A stretch of DNA of 64,000 nucleotides from Ochrobactrum teleogrylli. GTDB lineage: Bacteria; Pseudomonadota; Alphaproteobacteria; Rhizobiales; Rhizobiaceae. Under the pieces are notes generated by a model, which did no database searches, had not been told where the DNA came from, and saw nothing but the letters and a program-made list of their open reading frames with translations. Position 1 is the first letter of the stretch. The number at the start of each line of letters is the position of its first letter. Below, piece after piece: positions 18,701 to 28,224 of this stretch. The translations under genes were made by a program, and so were the position numbers. Location of the stretch: positions 36,716 through 100,715 of the forward strand of contig NZ_VEWL01000015.1 in assembly GCF_006376685.1 (NCBI RefSeq), read 5' to 3'.

Positions 18701-19574
18701 AGAGCGCTACCGGCGGGTCATGCCGCCCCGCCAATGTGAGATCAAGCAGCAGCACCTTTCCGGCATGGGGATCGGCGTTACGAGCCTCGTCGTTCATGCC
18801 TTCATGGGCGCTGGTCACGATCATCACCGCCGCATCCGGGCCGACAAAGGCCGGGCAGGACGGCTGGCTTACAGGCAGTTCTATCGATCGGATCAGGCGA
18901 CCTTGTGGTGAATAGGCGTGAAGCGCTTTTCCGCCCCAGCAGGCGTTCCAGACGGTGCCTTCCGCATCCACGACTGATCCGTCAACGCCGCCTTCATCGA
19001 CACGGTGATGAAAGACGCTCTTTTCCGAAACCGGCAGCCCCGTTTCAGGATCGGTATCGACACGCCAGATGATATTGCGGTCGGTATCGGCGAAATAGGC
19101 GATCTTTCCATCCGGCGAAAAGCAGATCGAATTGGTGATCGTGATGCCGGAAAAGAGCTTCTTCACCTGGCCTTCGCGATACCACCAGATGGAACCGGCA
19201 TCCTTCTCGGCCTTACGGCCCATGGTGCCGATCCAGAATGCGCCGGAGGGGTGGACGCGCGCATCATTGGAGCGCGTCACCGGATTGTCGGCTTCCAGCG
19301 GATGATGCATCGTCAGACGACCATTGGCGCGCTCGCGGATGAACAGCCCGTGTTCGCTGACCAGAAGCTGGCGCTCGCGGTCGATGACGGCAAGGGCGCT
19401 GGCTTTCATGCCGAGGTCATGGACCTCCATTGCCCCGCTTTCCCAGTTTCGCTCGATGAGTTTGTGCCCGAGAATATCGAACCACCAGACATGGCCTGTC
19501 AGCGGATCGTAACCCGGGCCTTCGCCCAGTTCTGCGATATGGTCGGCGAATATGACAGTTTTGACGGACGTCAC
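18699..19574 (-). CDS. SMP-30/gluconolactonase family sugar lactonase
   Basis: A 291-residue six-bladed beta-propeller of the SMP-30/regucalcin type, which opens sugar lactones using a divalent metal. Metal ligands appear as E in ELGEGPGYD, N in RSNDARVHPSG/ITNSICFS and D in GVDGSVVDAEG. The GTG at 19574 is preferred because GGGAGG lies 6-11 bases upstream; an ATG at 19601 would add nine residues with no ribosome site. It converges on the DUF1330 gene. The true sugar is unknown. Confidence 0.87.
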   Translation of the reverse strand: MTSVKTVIFADHIAELGEGPGYDPLTGHVWWFDILGHKLIERNWESGAMEVHDLGMKASALAVIDRERQLLVSEHGLFIRERANGRLTMHHPLEADNPVTRSNDARVHPSGAFWIGTMGRKAEKDAGSIWWYREGQVKKLFSGITITNSICFSPDGKIAYFADTDRNIIWRVDTDPETGLPVSEKSVFHHRVDEGGVDGSVVDAEGTVWNACWGGKALHAYSPQGRLIRSIELPVSQPSCPAFVGPDAAVMIVTSAHEGMNDEARNADPHAGKVLLLDLTLAGRHDPPVAL

Positions 19575-19664
19575 CTTTTCCTCCCGAAAAGTATCATTCA
19601 ACCGCTGTGTCTAGAGCATTTTCCCGCCAAATGAAAAGCTTCGGCATGGCATAAATGCGGCAAT

Positions 19665-20687
19665 TCAGCGCCAGCCAAGCGCCGGAGCGACATGTTTCAA
19701 AATCGCTTCGATGACATGGGCATTATAGTCGACGCCAAGCTGGTTGGGGACGGTCAGAAGCAGGGTGTCTGCCTCGGCAATCGCTTCGTCCTGCGCCAGT
19801 TCCTTGATGAGATCTTCCGGCTCCGCGGCATAGGAGCGACCGAAGATCGCCCGCGTATTCTCATCGATGTAGCCGATGCTGTCCTGCTCCTTGCCGCCAG
19901 CGCCGAAATAGGCACGGTCGCGGTCATCGACAAGCGCGAAGATGCTGCGGCTCACCGAAACGCGCGGCGTGCGGCTGTGGCCCGCTTCCTTCCAGGCTTC
20001 GCGATAGGCGCGTATCTGCTTTGCCTGCTGGATATGGAACGGCTCGCCCGTCTCGTCGTCTTTCAGCGTGGAGCTTTGCAGGTTCATGCCGAGCTTGGCT
20101 GCCCAGACCGCGGTGGCGTTCGACCCTGCGCCCCACCAGATGCGGTCGATCAATCCTTCCGAATGCGGCTCAAGGCGCAACAGACCGGGCGGGTTGGGGA
20201 ACATCGGTCGAGGATTGGGCTGCGCAAAGCCTTCGCCTTTCAGCGTGCGCAAAAACACTTCCGCATGTTTGCGGCCCATATCCGCATCCGTCTGGCCTTC
20301 TTCCGGCGCGTAGCCGAAATAGCGCCAGCCGTCGATCACCTGTTCGGGCGATCCGCGGCTGATACCAAGCTGCAAGCGTCCGCCAGCGATCAGGTCGGCA
20401 GCGCCTGCATCTTCCGCCATGTAAAGCGGGTTTTCATAACGCATATCGATGACGCCGGTGCCGATCTCGATCTTGCTGGTCTTGGCGCCGACCGCCGCCA
20501 GAAGCGGGAAAGGCGAGGCGAGCTGGCGCGCAAAATGGTGCACGCGGAAATAGGCGCCATCGGCCCCCAGTTCTTCAGCGGCTACCGCCAGATCAATCGA
20601 TTGCAGCAGCGTATCGGCAGCCGAACGGGTTTGCGACTGCGGGGAGGGCGACCAATGGCCGAACGAGAGAAAGCCAATCTTTTTCAT
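19665..20687 (-). CDS. luciferase-like (LLM class) flavin-dependent oxidoreductase
   Basis: A 340-residue bacterial-luciferase-fold enzyme using FMNH2 or F420-type chemistry. MKKIGFLSFGHW starts the first strand; EELGADGAYFRVHHFARQLASPFPLLAAVGAKTSKIEIGTGV and RLQLGISRGSPEQVIDGW are typical of the group. No motif identifies the substrate. It lies 90 bases upstream of the SMP-30 gene on the same strand. A start fragment of the TAGAGCATTTTC repeat type sits between them (near 19613). Confidence 0.85.
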   Translation of the reverse strand: MKKIGFLSFGHWSPSPQSQTRSAADTLLQSIDLAVAAEELGADGAYFRVHHFARQLASPFPLLAAVGAKTSKIEIGTGVIDMRYENPLYMAEDAGAADLIAGGRLQLGISRGSPEQVIDGWRYFGYAPEEGQTDADMGRKHAEVFLRTLKGEGFAQPNPRPMFPNPPGLLRLEPHSEGLIDRIWWGAGSNATAVWAAKLGMNLQSSTLKDDETGEPFHIQQAKQIRAYREAWKEAGHSRTPRVSVSRSIFALVDDRDRAYFGAGGKEQDSIGYIDENTRAIFGRSYAAEPEDLIKELAQDEAIAEADTLLLTVPNQLGVDYNAHVIEAILKHVAPALGWR

Positions 20688-20896
20688 GAGGTTCTCTTGA
20701 TTCTAGGGGTATCTATTTGTGATCCATCATATGGGGAGGGTTGCCTCGTTTGGAAGTGAGGCCCCATGGCAAACACTTTTTTGTGTTTTGTGGACGCCGG
20801 AAAGCCTGAATTGGCACGGTTTCGGCGGCAGAAAGGCACTATATCGCCGGTGCATTCCGTTTTAGATTTCCCGCAACTTCGAATCGCGAGGAAATC

Positions 20897-21835
20897 ATGG
20901 CTCTCAAAGTCGCGGTCCAGATGGACCATATCAGCACGATCAACATCACGGGCGACACAACGTTCGCGCTTTCGCTGGAGGCGCAGAAGCGCGGCCACGA
21001 GCTTTATCATTATACGCCTGACCGCCTGTCGATGCGCGACGGCGTCGTTTCGGCGCGCCTCGAAAAACTGGAAGTGCGCGACGTCAAAGGCGATCACTTC
21101 ACGCTGGGCGAACCTGAGCGCCGCGACATGCTGGAAATGGATGTGGTGCTGCTGCGTCAGGACCCGCCCTTCGACATGAACTACATCACCAACACGCATC
21201 TTCTGGAGCGCATCCATCCGAAGACGCTGGTGGTCAACGATCCGGCCTGGGTGCGCAACAGCCCCGAGAAGATCTTCGTCACTGAATTTCCCGACCTGAT
21301 GCCGGAAACGCTCATCACCAAGGACCCGCAGGAAGTCATGGATTTCCGCCGCGAATTTGGCGACATCATTCTCAAGCCGCTCTATGGCAATGGTGGCGCG
21401 GGCGTGTTTCATCTGGCCGACGGTGATCGTAACCTCACTTCGCTGCTCGAAATGTTCGGCCAGCTTTTCCGCGAGCCGTTCATCGCCCAGCGCTATCTGA
21501 AAGACGTGCGCGCAGGCGACAAGCGCATCATCCTGATCGACGGCGAGCCGGTCGGCGCGCTCAACCGCGTGCCGTCAGAAACCGATGCGCGCTCCAACAT
21601 GCATGTCGGCGGCAGGCCCGAACAGAGCAAGCTCACGGCGCGCGAACGTGAAATCTGCGCACGCATCGGACCGTCCCTGCGGGAGCGCGGTTTCATTCTG
21701 GTCGGCATCGACGTTATCGGCGACTACATGACCGAGATCAACGTCACCTCGCCGACCGGCATACGCGAGATCGAGCGTTTTGACGGCACCAATATTGCTG
21801 CTCTGTTCTGGGACGCAGTGGAAGCAAAGCGGTAA
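20897..21835 (+). CDS. gshB: glutathione synthetase
   Basis: A 312-residue prokaryotic-type ATP-grasp enzyme joining gamma-glutamylcysteine and glycine. The N-terminal domain begins [43 protein letters not shown] and the ATP-grasp core [18 protein letters not shown], then [33 protein letters not shown], and the C-terminal [25 protein letters not shown] give a sure identification. Length is normal. It is monocistronic, ending in a hairpin at 21900. Confidence 0.97.
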   Translation: MALKVAVQMDHISTINITGDTTFALSLEAQKRGHELYHYTPDRLSMRDGVVSARLEKLEVRDVKGDHFTLGEPERRDMLEMDVVLLRQDPPFDMNYITNTHLLERIHPKTLVVNDPAWVRNSPEKIFVTEFPDLMPETLITKDPQEVMDFRREFGDIILKPLYGNGGAGVFHLADGDRNLTSLLEMFGQLFREPFIAQRYLKDVRAGDKRIILIDGEPVGALNRVPSETDARSNMHVGGRPEQSKLTAREREICARIGPSLRERGFILVGIDVIGDYMTEINVTSPTGIREIERFDGTNIAALFWDAVEAKR

Positions 21836-21899
21836 TAGACAAACTCGGCCCCCGCAAATCCGTGGCGCCGATGTTTTGACTGCGAACCACCAGTATAGT

Positions 21900-21937
21900 G
21901 AAACGGGTCTCCAGCAATGGGGGCCCGTTTCTTTTTA
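21900..21937 (+). terminator. rho-independent terminator of gshB
   Basis: GAAACGGG (21900-21907) pairs with CCCGTTTC (21924-21931), followed by TTTTT. The rest of the 305-base gap up to 22140 is AT-rich leader for the autotransporter; a TATAAT at 22062-22067 is a possible -10 box without a clear -35 partner. Confidence 0.75.
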
Positions 21938-22140
21938 GCCAGATATGCACTTCGATTGACTATTGCGTTGAGCAGACTTGCAAAATCAAAGTGACTGCGC
22001 CGCTTGCACCCCCTGTACGATTTTGGGACACACCGTCCAACAAATTTAGAACACCCTAATTTATAATATTGCCAATCCCGTTCTTTAGTGCAGAATTCGG
22101 TCTATTCAGTTATTTGCGAATAGTATTCGAGGGGACCTTG

Positions 22141-24885
22141 ATGCGTCATTCGACTGAGAACCGAAAAAGTCACGCCTTTCCGTTACTGCGCCTTACCGCC
22201 CCTCAGTTCAAAATGCCGATACCGGTCATCGGGGTTCTTCTTCTCTTCCCCTATACAGAAACGGCGCTTGCCGATTGTACGCCTGCCTCGCCTGCATCGG
22301 GCGATACGGTTGTCTGTAACGGTAATCCGAGCGGGTTCAGCACCAGCGGGCTTGGCAGCCTCAATGTCGTGATCGAGCAGAACACCAATCTGAATGGCCC
22401 ATTCACGGCCAGCAGCATGGGCGCGCTGACGGTCGATCATTCGGGCAATGCGCAGAGCGTTGCCATAAACGATGCGACCAGCCTCGTTTTCGACAATCGC
22501 GGCACGATCAATGGCGGCCTGACTGTGAGCGGCAACGGCACCTATGTGGTCCATAATTATGCCAATTCGCATATCAATTCGGCGTTCAGCTTCACCGGCA
22601 ACAGCACGAACATCATCACCAATGATGGCACGTTGAACAATGGCGTCACCATCAATGGCGATGGCGCGACCAATATCACCAACACCACCGGCGCATTCTT
22701 CAATAACGGCATTTTCGTCAATGGCGCCAGCCAGACCTTCGTGGAAAATTACGGCACGATCCAGAGCACGATTGCGCTTGGTTCCGGCAACGACACGATC
22801 ATCAATTATGATCCCGGCCAGATCAATGGCAGCGTTTCGCAAGGGGCTGGCGACGATCTTTTCGACATGCGCGGCGGTCGTGTCAGTGCGACGGTCAATC
22901 AGGATGACGGCAATGACCGGTTCCTCTTGTCTGGTGGCGAAGTAACCGGCTCGCTGATGGCGGGCAATGGTGCCGATTACATGCTGTGGACCGGTGGTCT
23001 GATCGGCGGCATCGACATGGGCGCCGACAATGATGTCGCGGTGTTTCAGGGGCTGACCGATACGCAGCTGAAAAGCATCCAGATCAATGGCGGCCTCGGC
23101 ACAGACCGTTTGACCTGGCAGAACACCAAGGGCAGCAATCCGCAGCGCCTGATCAACTGGGAGCTTATCGAGCTTCAGAATGCGTCCGAGCTGACGATGA
23201 ACAGCAATCTGACGCTTGGCGACAGCGGCACCGCTACCGGCACGCTCACCATCGATTCGAGCAGCTATCTTCGCGCTGGCAGCGGCAGCTGGACCATCAG
23301 CCCGGCGGTGGGTGGCAGTCTCACACAGGTGGTGAATGCAGGCGTGATCGATCTCACCAATGGCTCCAATTCCACGTCGGACAGCCTCACCATCGTCGGC
23401 AATTATCAGGGCAATTCGGGCCAGCTCTGGCTGAACACGGTTCTGGCCAGCGACAATGCGCCGTCCGACAAGCTGGTCATTTCGAACGGCACCACGACCG
23501 GCTCCACCGGCATCGTGGTGACCAATGTCGGCGGTACGGGTGCGCAAACCCAGCAGAACGGTATTCTTGTGGTGGAGGCGATCAATGGAGCGACCACCGG
23601 CGAAGGTACGTTTAACCTCGCGCGGCGCGCTTCCGCCGGTATTTACGAATACCAGCTGGTGCAAGGCGGTGTGACGGCGGGAACCGAGAACAATTGGTAT
23701 CTGCGCAACAATTTCGACGGCATCGACGCAACCAATCCTGATTTGCCGATTTGGTTATTGCCCGGCCCTGACGATGGCGATGATGACGACGACGGCAATG
23801 GCAACACAGGTGGCGGCTCTGGCGGTGGTTCCGGAGGTGGTACAGGCGGCGGCTCTGGCGGCGGCACGGGTGGCGGCAGCGGCGGTGGGACCGGAGGCGG
23901 TTCGGGCGGTGGCGACGATGGCGGTAGCATCACGCTGGTTCGTCCCGAAGTTCCGATCCTGGGCGCAACGCCAACCGTCGTGCGCGGGTTGTTGCGCGTG
24001 GCGCTCGGCACATTCCACGAACGGCACGGCGAACAGTCCTGGTTCGGTGATGAGGCAAACAAGCATGTCATCTGGGGCCGCATGTTCGGCGATCAATATC
24101 GCCAGAATCTCAGCACCTTCGCCGATCAGCGCTACAAGGGTAACCAGTGGGGCATGCAGTTCGGCGTGCCGGTCTATCGTGCCGAACATGATGACGGTCA
24201 GCTCGATACGCTCGGCCTGATGGCTGGCTATGCGCGCGGCTGGGGCGATATGCGCGCCAGAAACATCTATGGCAACAATATCGAGATCGGCAATATCGAT
24301 GTCGATGCTTACAGCCTCGGCGCCTACTGGACCCATACCTGGGAAGACGAAGCCTATATCGACGCCATCGTCATGCATTCATGGCTCAGCATCGATACGG
24401 AATCGGTCGCAGATTATAGTTCCAGCTTCCATGGCAAGGAATGGACGGCCTCTCTCGAAGCGGGCAAGAAATTCGCGATCAGCGAAAAATGGGTGATCGA
24501 ACCGCAGGCGCAGATCTATTGGCAGTATCAGAATTTCGATGAGGCTAACGATCCCGGCGGCACCATCCGTTACGACAATAACGATAGCTGGACAGGCCGT
24601 GTCGGCGCGCGCCTGCAAGGCAATTACACGATCAACGAGCGGCCGTTCAATCCGTTCGTGCTGGCCAATGTCTGGCATCAGTTCAAGGCGAGCGATACGA
24701 TCTATTTCAACAATGACAGGCTTCGTCCTTCCTGGGAGGAAACCAGCCTTGAACTCGGTGCCGGTTTCACGACCAAGGTTGCCGACAATACCTCGCTGTA
24801 TGCCAATGCATCCTATGAGTTCAACCTCGGCGGCGAGCGCTTCAGGCTTCTTTCCGGTCGCATAGGCGCACGCGTTTCCTGGTAA
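22141..24885 (+). CDS. autotransporter (type V secretion) with glycine-rich linker
   Basis: A 914-residue surface protein. The start at 22141 has GAGGGG upstream and gives a long signal peptide ending near TETALA before DCTPASPASG. Residues about 45-545 form an Asn/Gly/Thr-rich beta-helical passenger (NNGVTINGDGATNITN, then GSGNDTI, GAGDDLFD, DDGNDRF RTX-like turns). A D/E-free linker of GGGS/GGGT repeats (23808-23930) follows an acidic DDGDDDDDGNGN stretch. The C-terminal ~300 residues are the outer-membrane beta-barrel ending in ARVSW with the expected terminal aromatic. It resembles Brucella/Ochrobactrum adhesin-type autotransporters (Oma/Bma group). The ligand is unknown. Confidence 0.87.
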   Translation: MRHSTENRKSHAFPLLRLTAPQFKMPIPVIGVLLLFPYTETALADCTPASPASGDTVVCNGNPSGFSTSGLGSLNVVIEQNTNLNGPFTASSMGALTVDHSGNAQSVAINDATSLVFDNRGTINGGLTVSGNGTYVVHNYANSHINSAFSFTGNSTNIITNDGTLNNGVTINGDGATNITNTTGAFFNNGIFVNGASQTFVENYGTIQSTIALGSGNDTIINYDPGQINGSVSQGAGDDLFDMRGGRVSATVNQDDGNDRFLLSGGEVTGSLMAGNGADYMLWTGGLIGGIDMGADNDVAVFQGLTDTQLKSIQINGGLGTDRLTWQNTKGSNPQRLINWELIELQNASELTMNSNLTLGDSGTATGTLTIDSSSYLRAGSGSWTISPAVGGSLTQVVNAGVIDLTNGSNSTSDSLTIVGNYQGNSGQLWLNTVLASDNAPSDKLVISNGTTTGSTGIVVTNVGGTGAQTQQNGILVVEAINGATTGEGTFNLARRASAGIYEYQLVQGGVTAGTENNWYLRNNFDGIDATNPDLPIWLLPGPDDGDDDDDGNGNTGGGSGGGSGGGTGGGSGGGTGGGSGGGTGGGSGGGDDGGSITLVRPEVPILGATPTVVRGLLRVALGTFHERHGEQSWFGDEANKHVIWGRMFGDQYRQNLSTFADQRYKGNQWGMQFGVPVYRAEHDDGQLDTLGLMAGYARGWGDMRARNIYGNNIEIGNIDVDAYSLGAYWTHTWEDEAYIDAIVMHSWLSIDTESVADYSSSFHGKEWTASLEAGKKFAISEKWVIEPQAQIYWQYQNFDEANDPGGTIRYDNNDSWTGRVGARLQGNYTINERPFNPFVLANVWHQFKASDTIYFNNDRLRPSWEETSLELGAGFTTKVADNTSLYANASYEFNLGGERFRLLSGRIGARVSW
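23808..23930 (+). repeat. in-frame GGGS/GGGT codon repeat in the autotransporter linker
   Basis: About ten copies of a 12-base unit encoding GGGS or GGGT (ggtggcggctct, ggcggtggttcc, ggaggtggtaca and variants) join the passenger to the barrel. Codons vary between copies, but unit length is constant, so gain or loss of units keeps frame. Confidence 0.85.
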
Positions 24886-24930
24886 ATTCAGGCCTCACTG
24901 GCGACACAGCGTTCTTGATCTGTTTCGGGA

Positions 24931-24967
24931 AAAATGCTTAAATCCTCTGGTTGTATTTAAGCATTTT
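24931..24967 (+). terminator. AT-rich hairpin after the autotransporter
   Basis: AAAATGCTTAAAT and ATTTAAGCATTTT form a perfect 13-bp inverted repeat with an 11-base loop, 45 bases after the stop. It probably ends the autotransporter transcript. Confidence 0.7.
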
Positions 24968-25005
24968 CTCACTTTAGGGATGTGCTGCGTGGCGAGTGGG
25001 GGCTT

Positions 25006-26538
25006 ATGGTCGCGCGGGTTGGAACGGTTGCCTTTCAGGGCATAGAAGCGGTGCCTGTCGATGTGCAGGTCATGGTCGCGCCGGGCAAGATGGGCATGTC
25101 GATTGTCGGCCTGCCCGACAAGGCGGTGGCGGAAAGCCGCGAGCGCGTGCAGGCGGCCTTGCATGCTTCCGGGCTATCCATGCCCACCAAGCGGGTCACG
25201 GTCAATCTGGCGCCCGCCGATCTGCCGAAGGAAGGTTCGCATTACGATCTGCCGATAGCGGTCGGGCTGATGGCGGCCATCGGCGCCATTCCGGCAGACG
25301 CCATCCAATCCTATCTGGTGCTGGGCGAACTTTCGCTCGACGGGTCGATTACGCCTGTCGCGGGTGTTTTGCCCGCTGCGATCGGTGCCAATCGGGAAGA
25401 CAAGGGGCTGATCTGCCCCTATGCCTGCGGTCCGGAAGCTGCTTGGGCTGGTGCCGATATCGACATTCTCGCGCCGCGCAGCCTGATTGCGCTGGCCAAT
25501 CATTTTCGCGGGACGCAGGTGCTGACGCCGCCCGATCCGTCCATGCGGGTTTCCAGCGAAAACCTGCCCGACCTTGCTGATATCAAGGGACAGGAAACGG
25601 CCAAACGCGCGCTGGAAATCGCCGCAGCAGGCAATCACAATCTGCTTCTGGTCGGCCCGCCCGGTTCCGGCAAGTCGATGCTGGCGCAACGCCTGCCGTC
25701 GATCCTTCCGCGCCTTGCGCCGCGCGAATTGCTGGATGTGTCCATGATCGCGTCCATTGCGGGCGAGCTTGCGGGCGGAAAACTGTCCGACCGCAGACCA
25801 TTCCGGTCGCCGCATCATTCCGCTTCGATGGCGGCGATGGTCGGCGGCGGCTTGCGCGCCCGCCCGGGTGAGGTGTCGCTGGCGCATAATGGCGTGTTGT
25901 TTCTGGATGAGTTTCCGGAGTTCTCACCGCAGGTGCTGGATTCGCTGCGCCAGCCGCTCGAAACGGGCGAATGTCTGATCGCCCGGGTCAATCATCGCAC
26001 AAGCTATCCGGCGCGCTTTCAACTGATTGCCGCCATGAACCCATGCCGATGCGGGATGGCGGGCGAACCCGGCCACGGTTGCGCGCGCGGGCCGCGCTGC
26101 CAGACGGATTATCAGGCGCGGATTTCCGGCCCGCTTCTGGATCGCATCGACCTGCGTGTCGACATGCCCGCTGTCTCGGCGCTCGACCTGATCCAGCCCG
26201 CGCAGTCGGAGCGCAGCGAGACCGTGGCGCAGCGTGTCGCCCGCGCCCGCGCCGTGCAGGCCACGCGCTATGCGGCGCTGGGGCTCGATCCGTCGATGGC
26301 GAACGCCTATTGCTCGGCGAATCTGATCGAGGAGGTGGCGCGACCGGATGCAGCGGGAATGAAGCTGTTGCGCGACGCCAGCGAGCAGATGCGCTTTTCC
26401 GCCCGTGCCTATCACCGCATCCTGAAAGTTGCGCGCACTCTGGCCGATCTCGATGGGGTGGATCAAATCAGCCGCATTCATCTGGCTGGCGCAATTTCCT
26501 ACCGCATCGGTGCGGAACGGCTGATTTCTGCGGCGTGA
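25006..26538 (+). CDS. YifB/ComM family Mg-chelatase-like AAA+ ATPase
   Basis: A 510-residue protein. The N-terminal ChlI-like domain (VGTVAFQGIEAVPVDVQVMVAPG; GLPDKAVAESRERVQAAL; PADLPKEGSHYDLPIA) precedes an AAA+ core with Walker A GPPGSGKS (about 218-225), Walker B VLFLDEFPEF, and a zinc-like cluster MNPCRCG...CQTDYQARISGPLLDRIDL. The family includes ComM, a helicase helping branch migration in natural transformation in gamma-proteobacteria; here the role is uncertain. The ATG at 25006 (MVARVG) has a G-rich site upstream. Length is typical. Confidence 0.93.
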   Translation: MVARVGTVAFQGIEAVPVDVQVMVAPGKMGMSIVGLPDKAVAESRERVQAALHASGLSMPTKRVTVNLAPADLPKEGSHYDLPIAVGLMAAIGAIPADAIQSYLVLGELSLDGSITPVAGVLPAAIGANREDKGLICPYACGPEAAWAGADIDILAPRSLIALANHFRGTQVLTPPDPSMRVSSENLPDLADIKGQETAKRALEIAAAGNHNLLLVGPPGSGKSMLAQRLPSILPRLAPRELLDVSMIASIAGELAGGKLSDRRPFRSPHHSASMAAMVGGGLRARPGEVSLAHNGVLFLDEFPEFSPQVLDSLRQPLETGECLIARVNHRTSYPARFQLIAAMNPCRCGMAGEPGHGCARGPRCQTDYQARISGPLLDRIDLRVDMPAVSALDLIQPAQSERSETVAQRVARARAVQATRYAALGLDPSMANAYCSANLIEEVARPDAAGMKLLRDASEQMRFSARAYHRILKVARTLADLDGVDQISRIHLAGAISYRIGAERLISAA

Positions 26539-26571
26539 TTGCTCACGCCGCAGATGGTCGCGTTCCGGGGC

Positions 26572-26994
26572 TTAGATCCCGAAGGTCACCAGCCCGTTTT
26601 CATCGATGCGCCAGGCCGGGTTCCACGCAATTTCCCAGGCGTGGTCGTCGGGATCGGCGACATAGCCGCGAAAGCCGCCATGCGGGGGCGCGTCGGCGGC
26701 GCGCAGCAGCGTCCCGCCTGCCTCTGTCAGCCGATGCATCAGCGGCGCGACATCTGCTTGTTGCTCCACGTTATGGGCGAGCGAAAATGCCCCCGGTTGC
26801 ACAAGGCCGCGACGGTTCATGTCGGCTTCGAGCGATGATCTGAGGAAGGTGCCGAGAACGAACCCGTTCATCTGGTAGAAGATGATCTCGTCATTTTCAA
26901 ATATCGGCGTCCAGCCGAAGCCTTCGACATAGAAGCGACGCGAATTGGCGAGGTCGGCAATACCGAGTGTAATAACGGAAATTTGCTGTTTCAT
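26572..26994 (-). CDS. VOC family (glyoxalase-like) protein
   Basis: A 140-residue protein with the paired beta-alpha-beta-beta-beta modules of the vicinal oxygen chelate fold: ITLGIADLANSRRFYVEGFGWTPIFENDEIIFYQMNGFVLG in the first half and ADPDDHAWEIAWNPAW near the end (the E of WEIAWNP is the usual metal ligand). Similar proteins include glyoxalase I, dioxygenases and resistance proteins; no specific reaction can be assigned. It converges on the YifB gene. Confidence 0.85.
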   Translation of the reverse strand: MKQQISVITLGIADLANSRRFYVEGFGWTPIFENDEIIFYQMNGFVLGTFLRSSLEADMNRRGLVQPGAFSLAHNVEQQADVAPLMHRLTEAGGTLLRAADAPPHGGFRGYVADPDDHAWEIAWNPAWRIDENGLVTFGI

Positions 26995-27309
26995 TGTCCA
27001 AACCCTTGATCCTCCGGCGCACCATTGCTCCGGAGTTGAAGGTCAGGGGACACATTGCGATCGCAGAACCGCGAAGGTCAGGACCCGTGTCTGGCATCAT
27101 ACTATGCCGTTGCACGGGAGCCGGGCTAACCGCACCGACCTCTCCTTTTTAGACCCGGACTGTCTATCACGTTCCGGGCCTGAATTCAATTTCGGTAAGC
27201 TTTCGATTTAGAGCATTTCCAGCAAAAGTGCGTAGCGGTTTTGCGTGGGATAATGCGCAAAAACAAATAGACAGAGCGGTTCCACGATTCCGTGCTAACC
27301 GGAACCGCT
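26995..27309. other. 315-base intergenic stretch; repeat in its right part
   Basis: No convincing gene is seen. The left part has two modest hairpins: CTCCGG/CCGGAG near 27014-27037, and CCCGGA/TTCCGGG near 27150-27180. The right third is the palindromic repeat described at 27209-27312. Confidence 0.5.
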
Positions 27310-27312
27310 CTA
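27209..27312. repeat. rhizobial-type intergenic palindromic repeat (RIME-like)
   Basis: It begins TAGAGCATTTCCAGCAAAAGTGCG, continues with AGCGGTTTTGCG and TAATGCGCAAAAACAAATAGA, and ends with AGAGCGGTTCC ... GGAACCGCTCT, a perfect 11-bp inverted repeat. The pattern (AGAGCATTT, AAAAGTG, AGCGGTTTT, AAATGCG-like) is one I know as a common intergenic repeat in Rhizobiales. It ends on the stop codon of the leftward BTLCP gene and may act as its terminator. Confidence 0.7.
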
Positions 27313-27933
27313 ATGACGAACCGAGCCGACCAGCAGATTGTCCGGTGCTTCGATGGTGACCCAGCGACCGGTATTGTTTGTGGCCTGACGCTTCAGATAG
27401 GTGTAGTCGGTTTCGTTCCAACGCAGAACTTCGTCGGTCAGATTGTCGAGAACGAAGTCGCCGCGGTCGGTGCGCACGGTCAGCACGGCATGGCCTTCGC
27501 CATCCGGCTTGCGCAAGACGGTGATCAGAAGGTCGCTGATCGGAATACCGGCCTTTTGCAGCTCGCGCTGCTTGAGAAGCACATAGTCTTCGCAATCGCC
27601 GACGGTGGTTGGGTAAGTCCAATATTCCTCGACGCCGTAGATTTCCATATCGGTCATCGGCTTGATGCGTTCATTGACCGAGAGATTGACTTCGACAATG
27701 CGCTGCCAGTTGGCATGGTCAAGCGGCAACGGGCTGGTGTCCCGGCTTACGATATTGCATTCCTGCGCTTCGCGCTTGCAGAATTCGTAATGGCCGATTG
27801 GCTGGGAAGTGACCTTCCCGGTATGCATGAAGTCGCCAGAGGCTGCTTCAGCACTAAAGCCTGTCATCAGCACCGAAGCCGCGAAAGCAGCTGCTGCCAT
27901 CATTTTCTTGGTCGAGCGAACAACGCAAAACAT
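27310..27933 (-). CDS. bacterial transglutaminase-like cysteine proteinase (BTLCP)
   Basis: A 207-residue exported protein. A signal peptide ends near SAEA (about residue 30). The papain-like triad is visible as C114 in VGDCEDYVLLK, H148 in GEGHAVLTV and D163 in FVLDN. This BTLCP (DUF920) family occurs in alphaproteobacteria and others, often with envelope or type I secretion genes; in LapG-like relatives it cleaves surface adhesins. Here it stands alone, diverging from the small ORF and GNAT-C39 gene. Substrate unknown; cleavage of an envelope protein is inference. Confidence 0.87.
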   Translation of the reverse strand: MFCVVRSTKKMMAAAAFAASVLMTGFSAEAASGDFMHTGKVTSQPIGHYEFCKREAQECNIVSRDTSPLPLDHANWQRIVEVNLSVNERIKPMTDMEIYGVEEYWTYPTTVGDCEDYVLLKQRELQKAGIPISDLLITVLRKPDGEGHAVLTVRTDRGDFVLDNLTDEVLRWNETDYTYLKRQATNNTGRWVTIEAPDNLLVGSVRH

Positions 27934-28062
27934 ACTAAACGCCCTTGCCGGAAACTCTTTTATTAACGAAACGTTAAAATCTGAAACACTTGCGAGTCAA
28001 TTCGATTTGCCGCTTCATCGCCCAACATCTTAATTAATGGTTAACGCGGGTGGTCTGCGATA

Positions 28063-28200
28063 ATGCAATCCTGGATTGAATCTACTGGGTTTTTTGAGCG
28101 TTGTGTACGCTTGGTGACCACTCATAATTTTGCCATGCTGAGGGAGCTTGTTTTTGCCAGCGAATATGCCAATGGTTGGCACATTCCACCGGACCTTTGA
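28063..28200 (+). CDS. possible 45-residue small protein before the GNAT-C39/RimK genes
   Basis: An ATG at 28063 opens a 45-codon frame, beginning MQSWIESTGFFERC and ending NGWHIPPDL, that stops 24 bases before the GNAT-C39 start codon. The upstream in-frame stop is at 28042. It has one cysteine, two tryptophans and no signal peptide. The ribosome site is weak (GGTGG 10-14 bases upstream). An internal ATG at 28135 would give the last 21 residues. I recognise no family. Its position directly upstream of a peptidase and an ATP-grasp ligase makes a substrate or accessory peptide conceivable, but it could also be a chance frame in leader RNA. Confidence 0.35.
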   Translation: MQSWIESTGFFERCVRLVTTHNFAMLRELVFASEYANGWHIPPDL

Positions 28201-28224
28201 GGGTCCATTTGCAAAGGCCACGGG

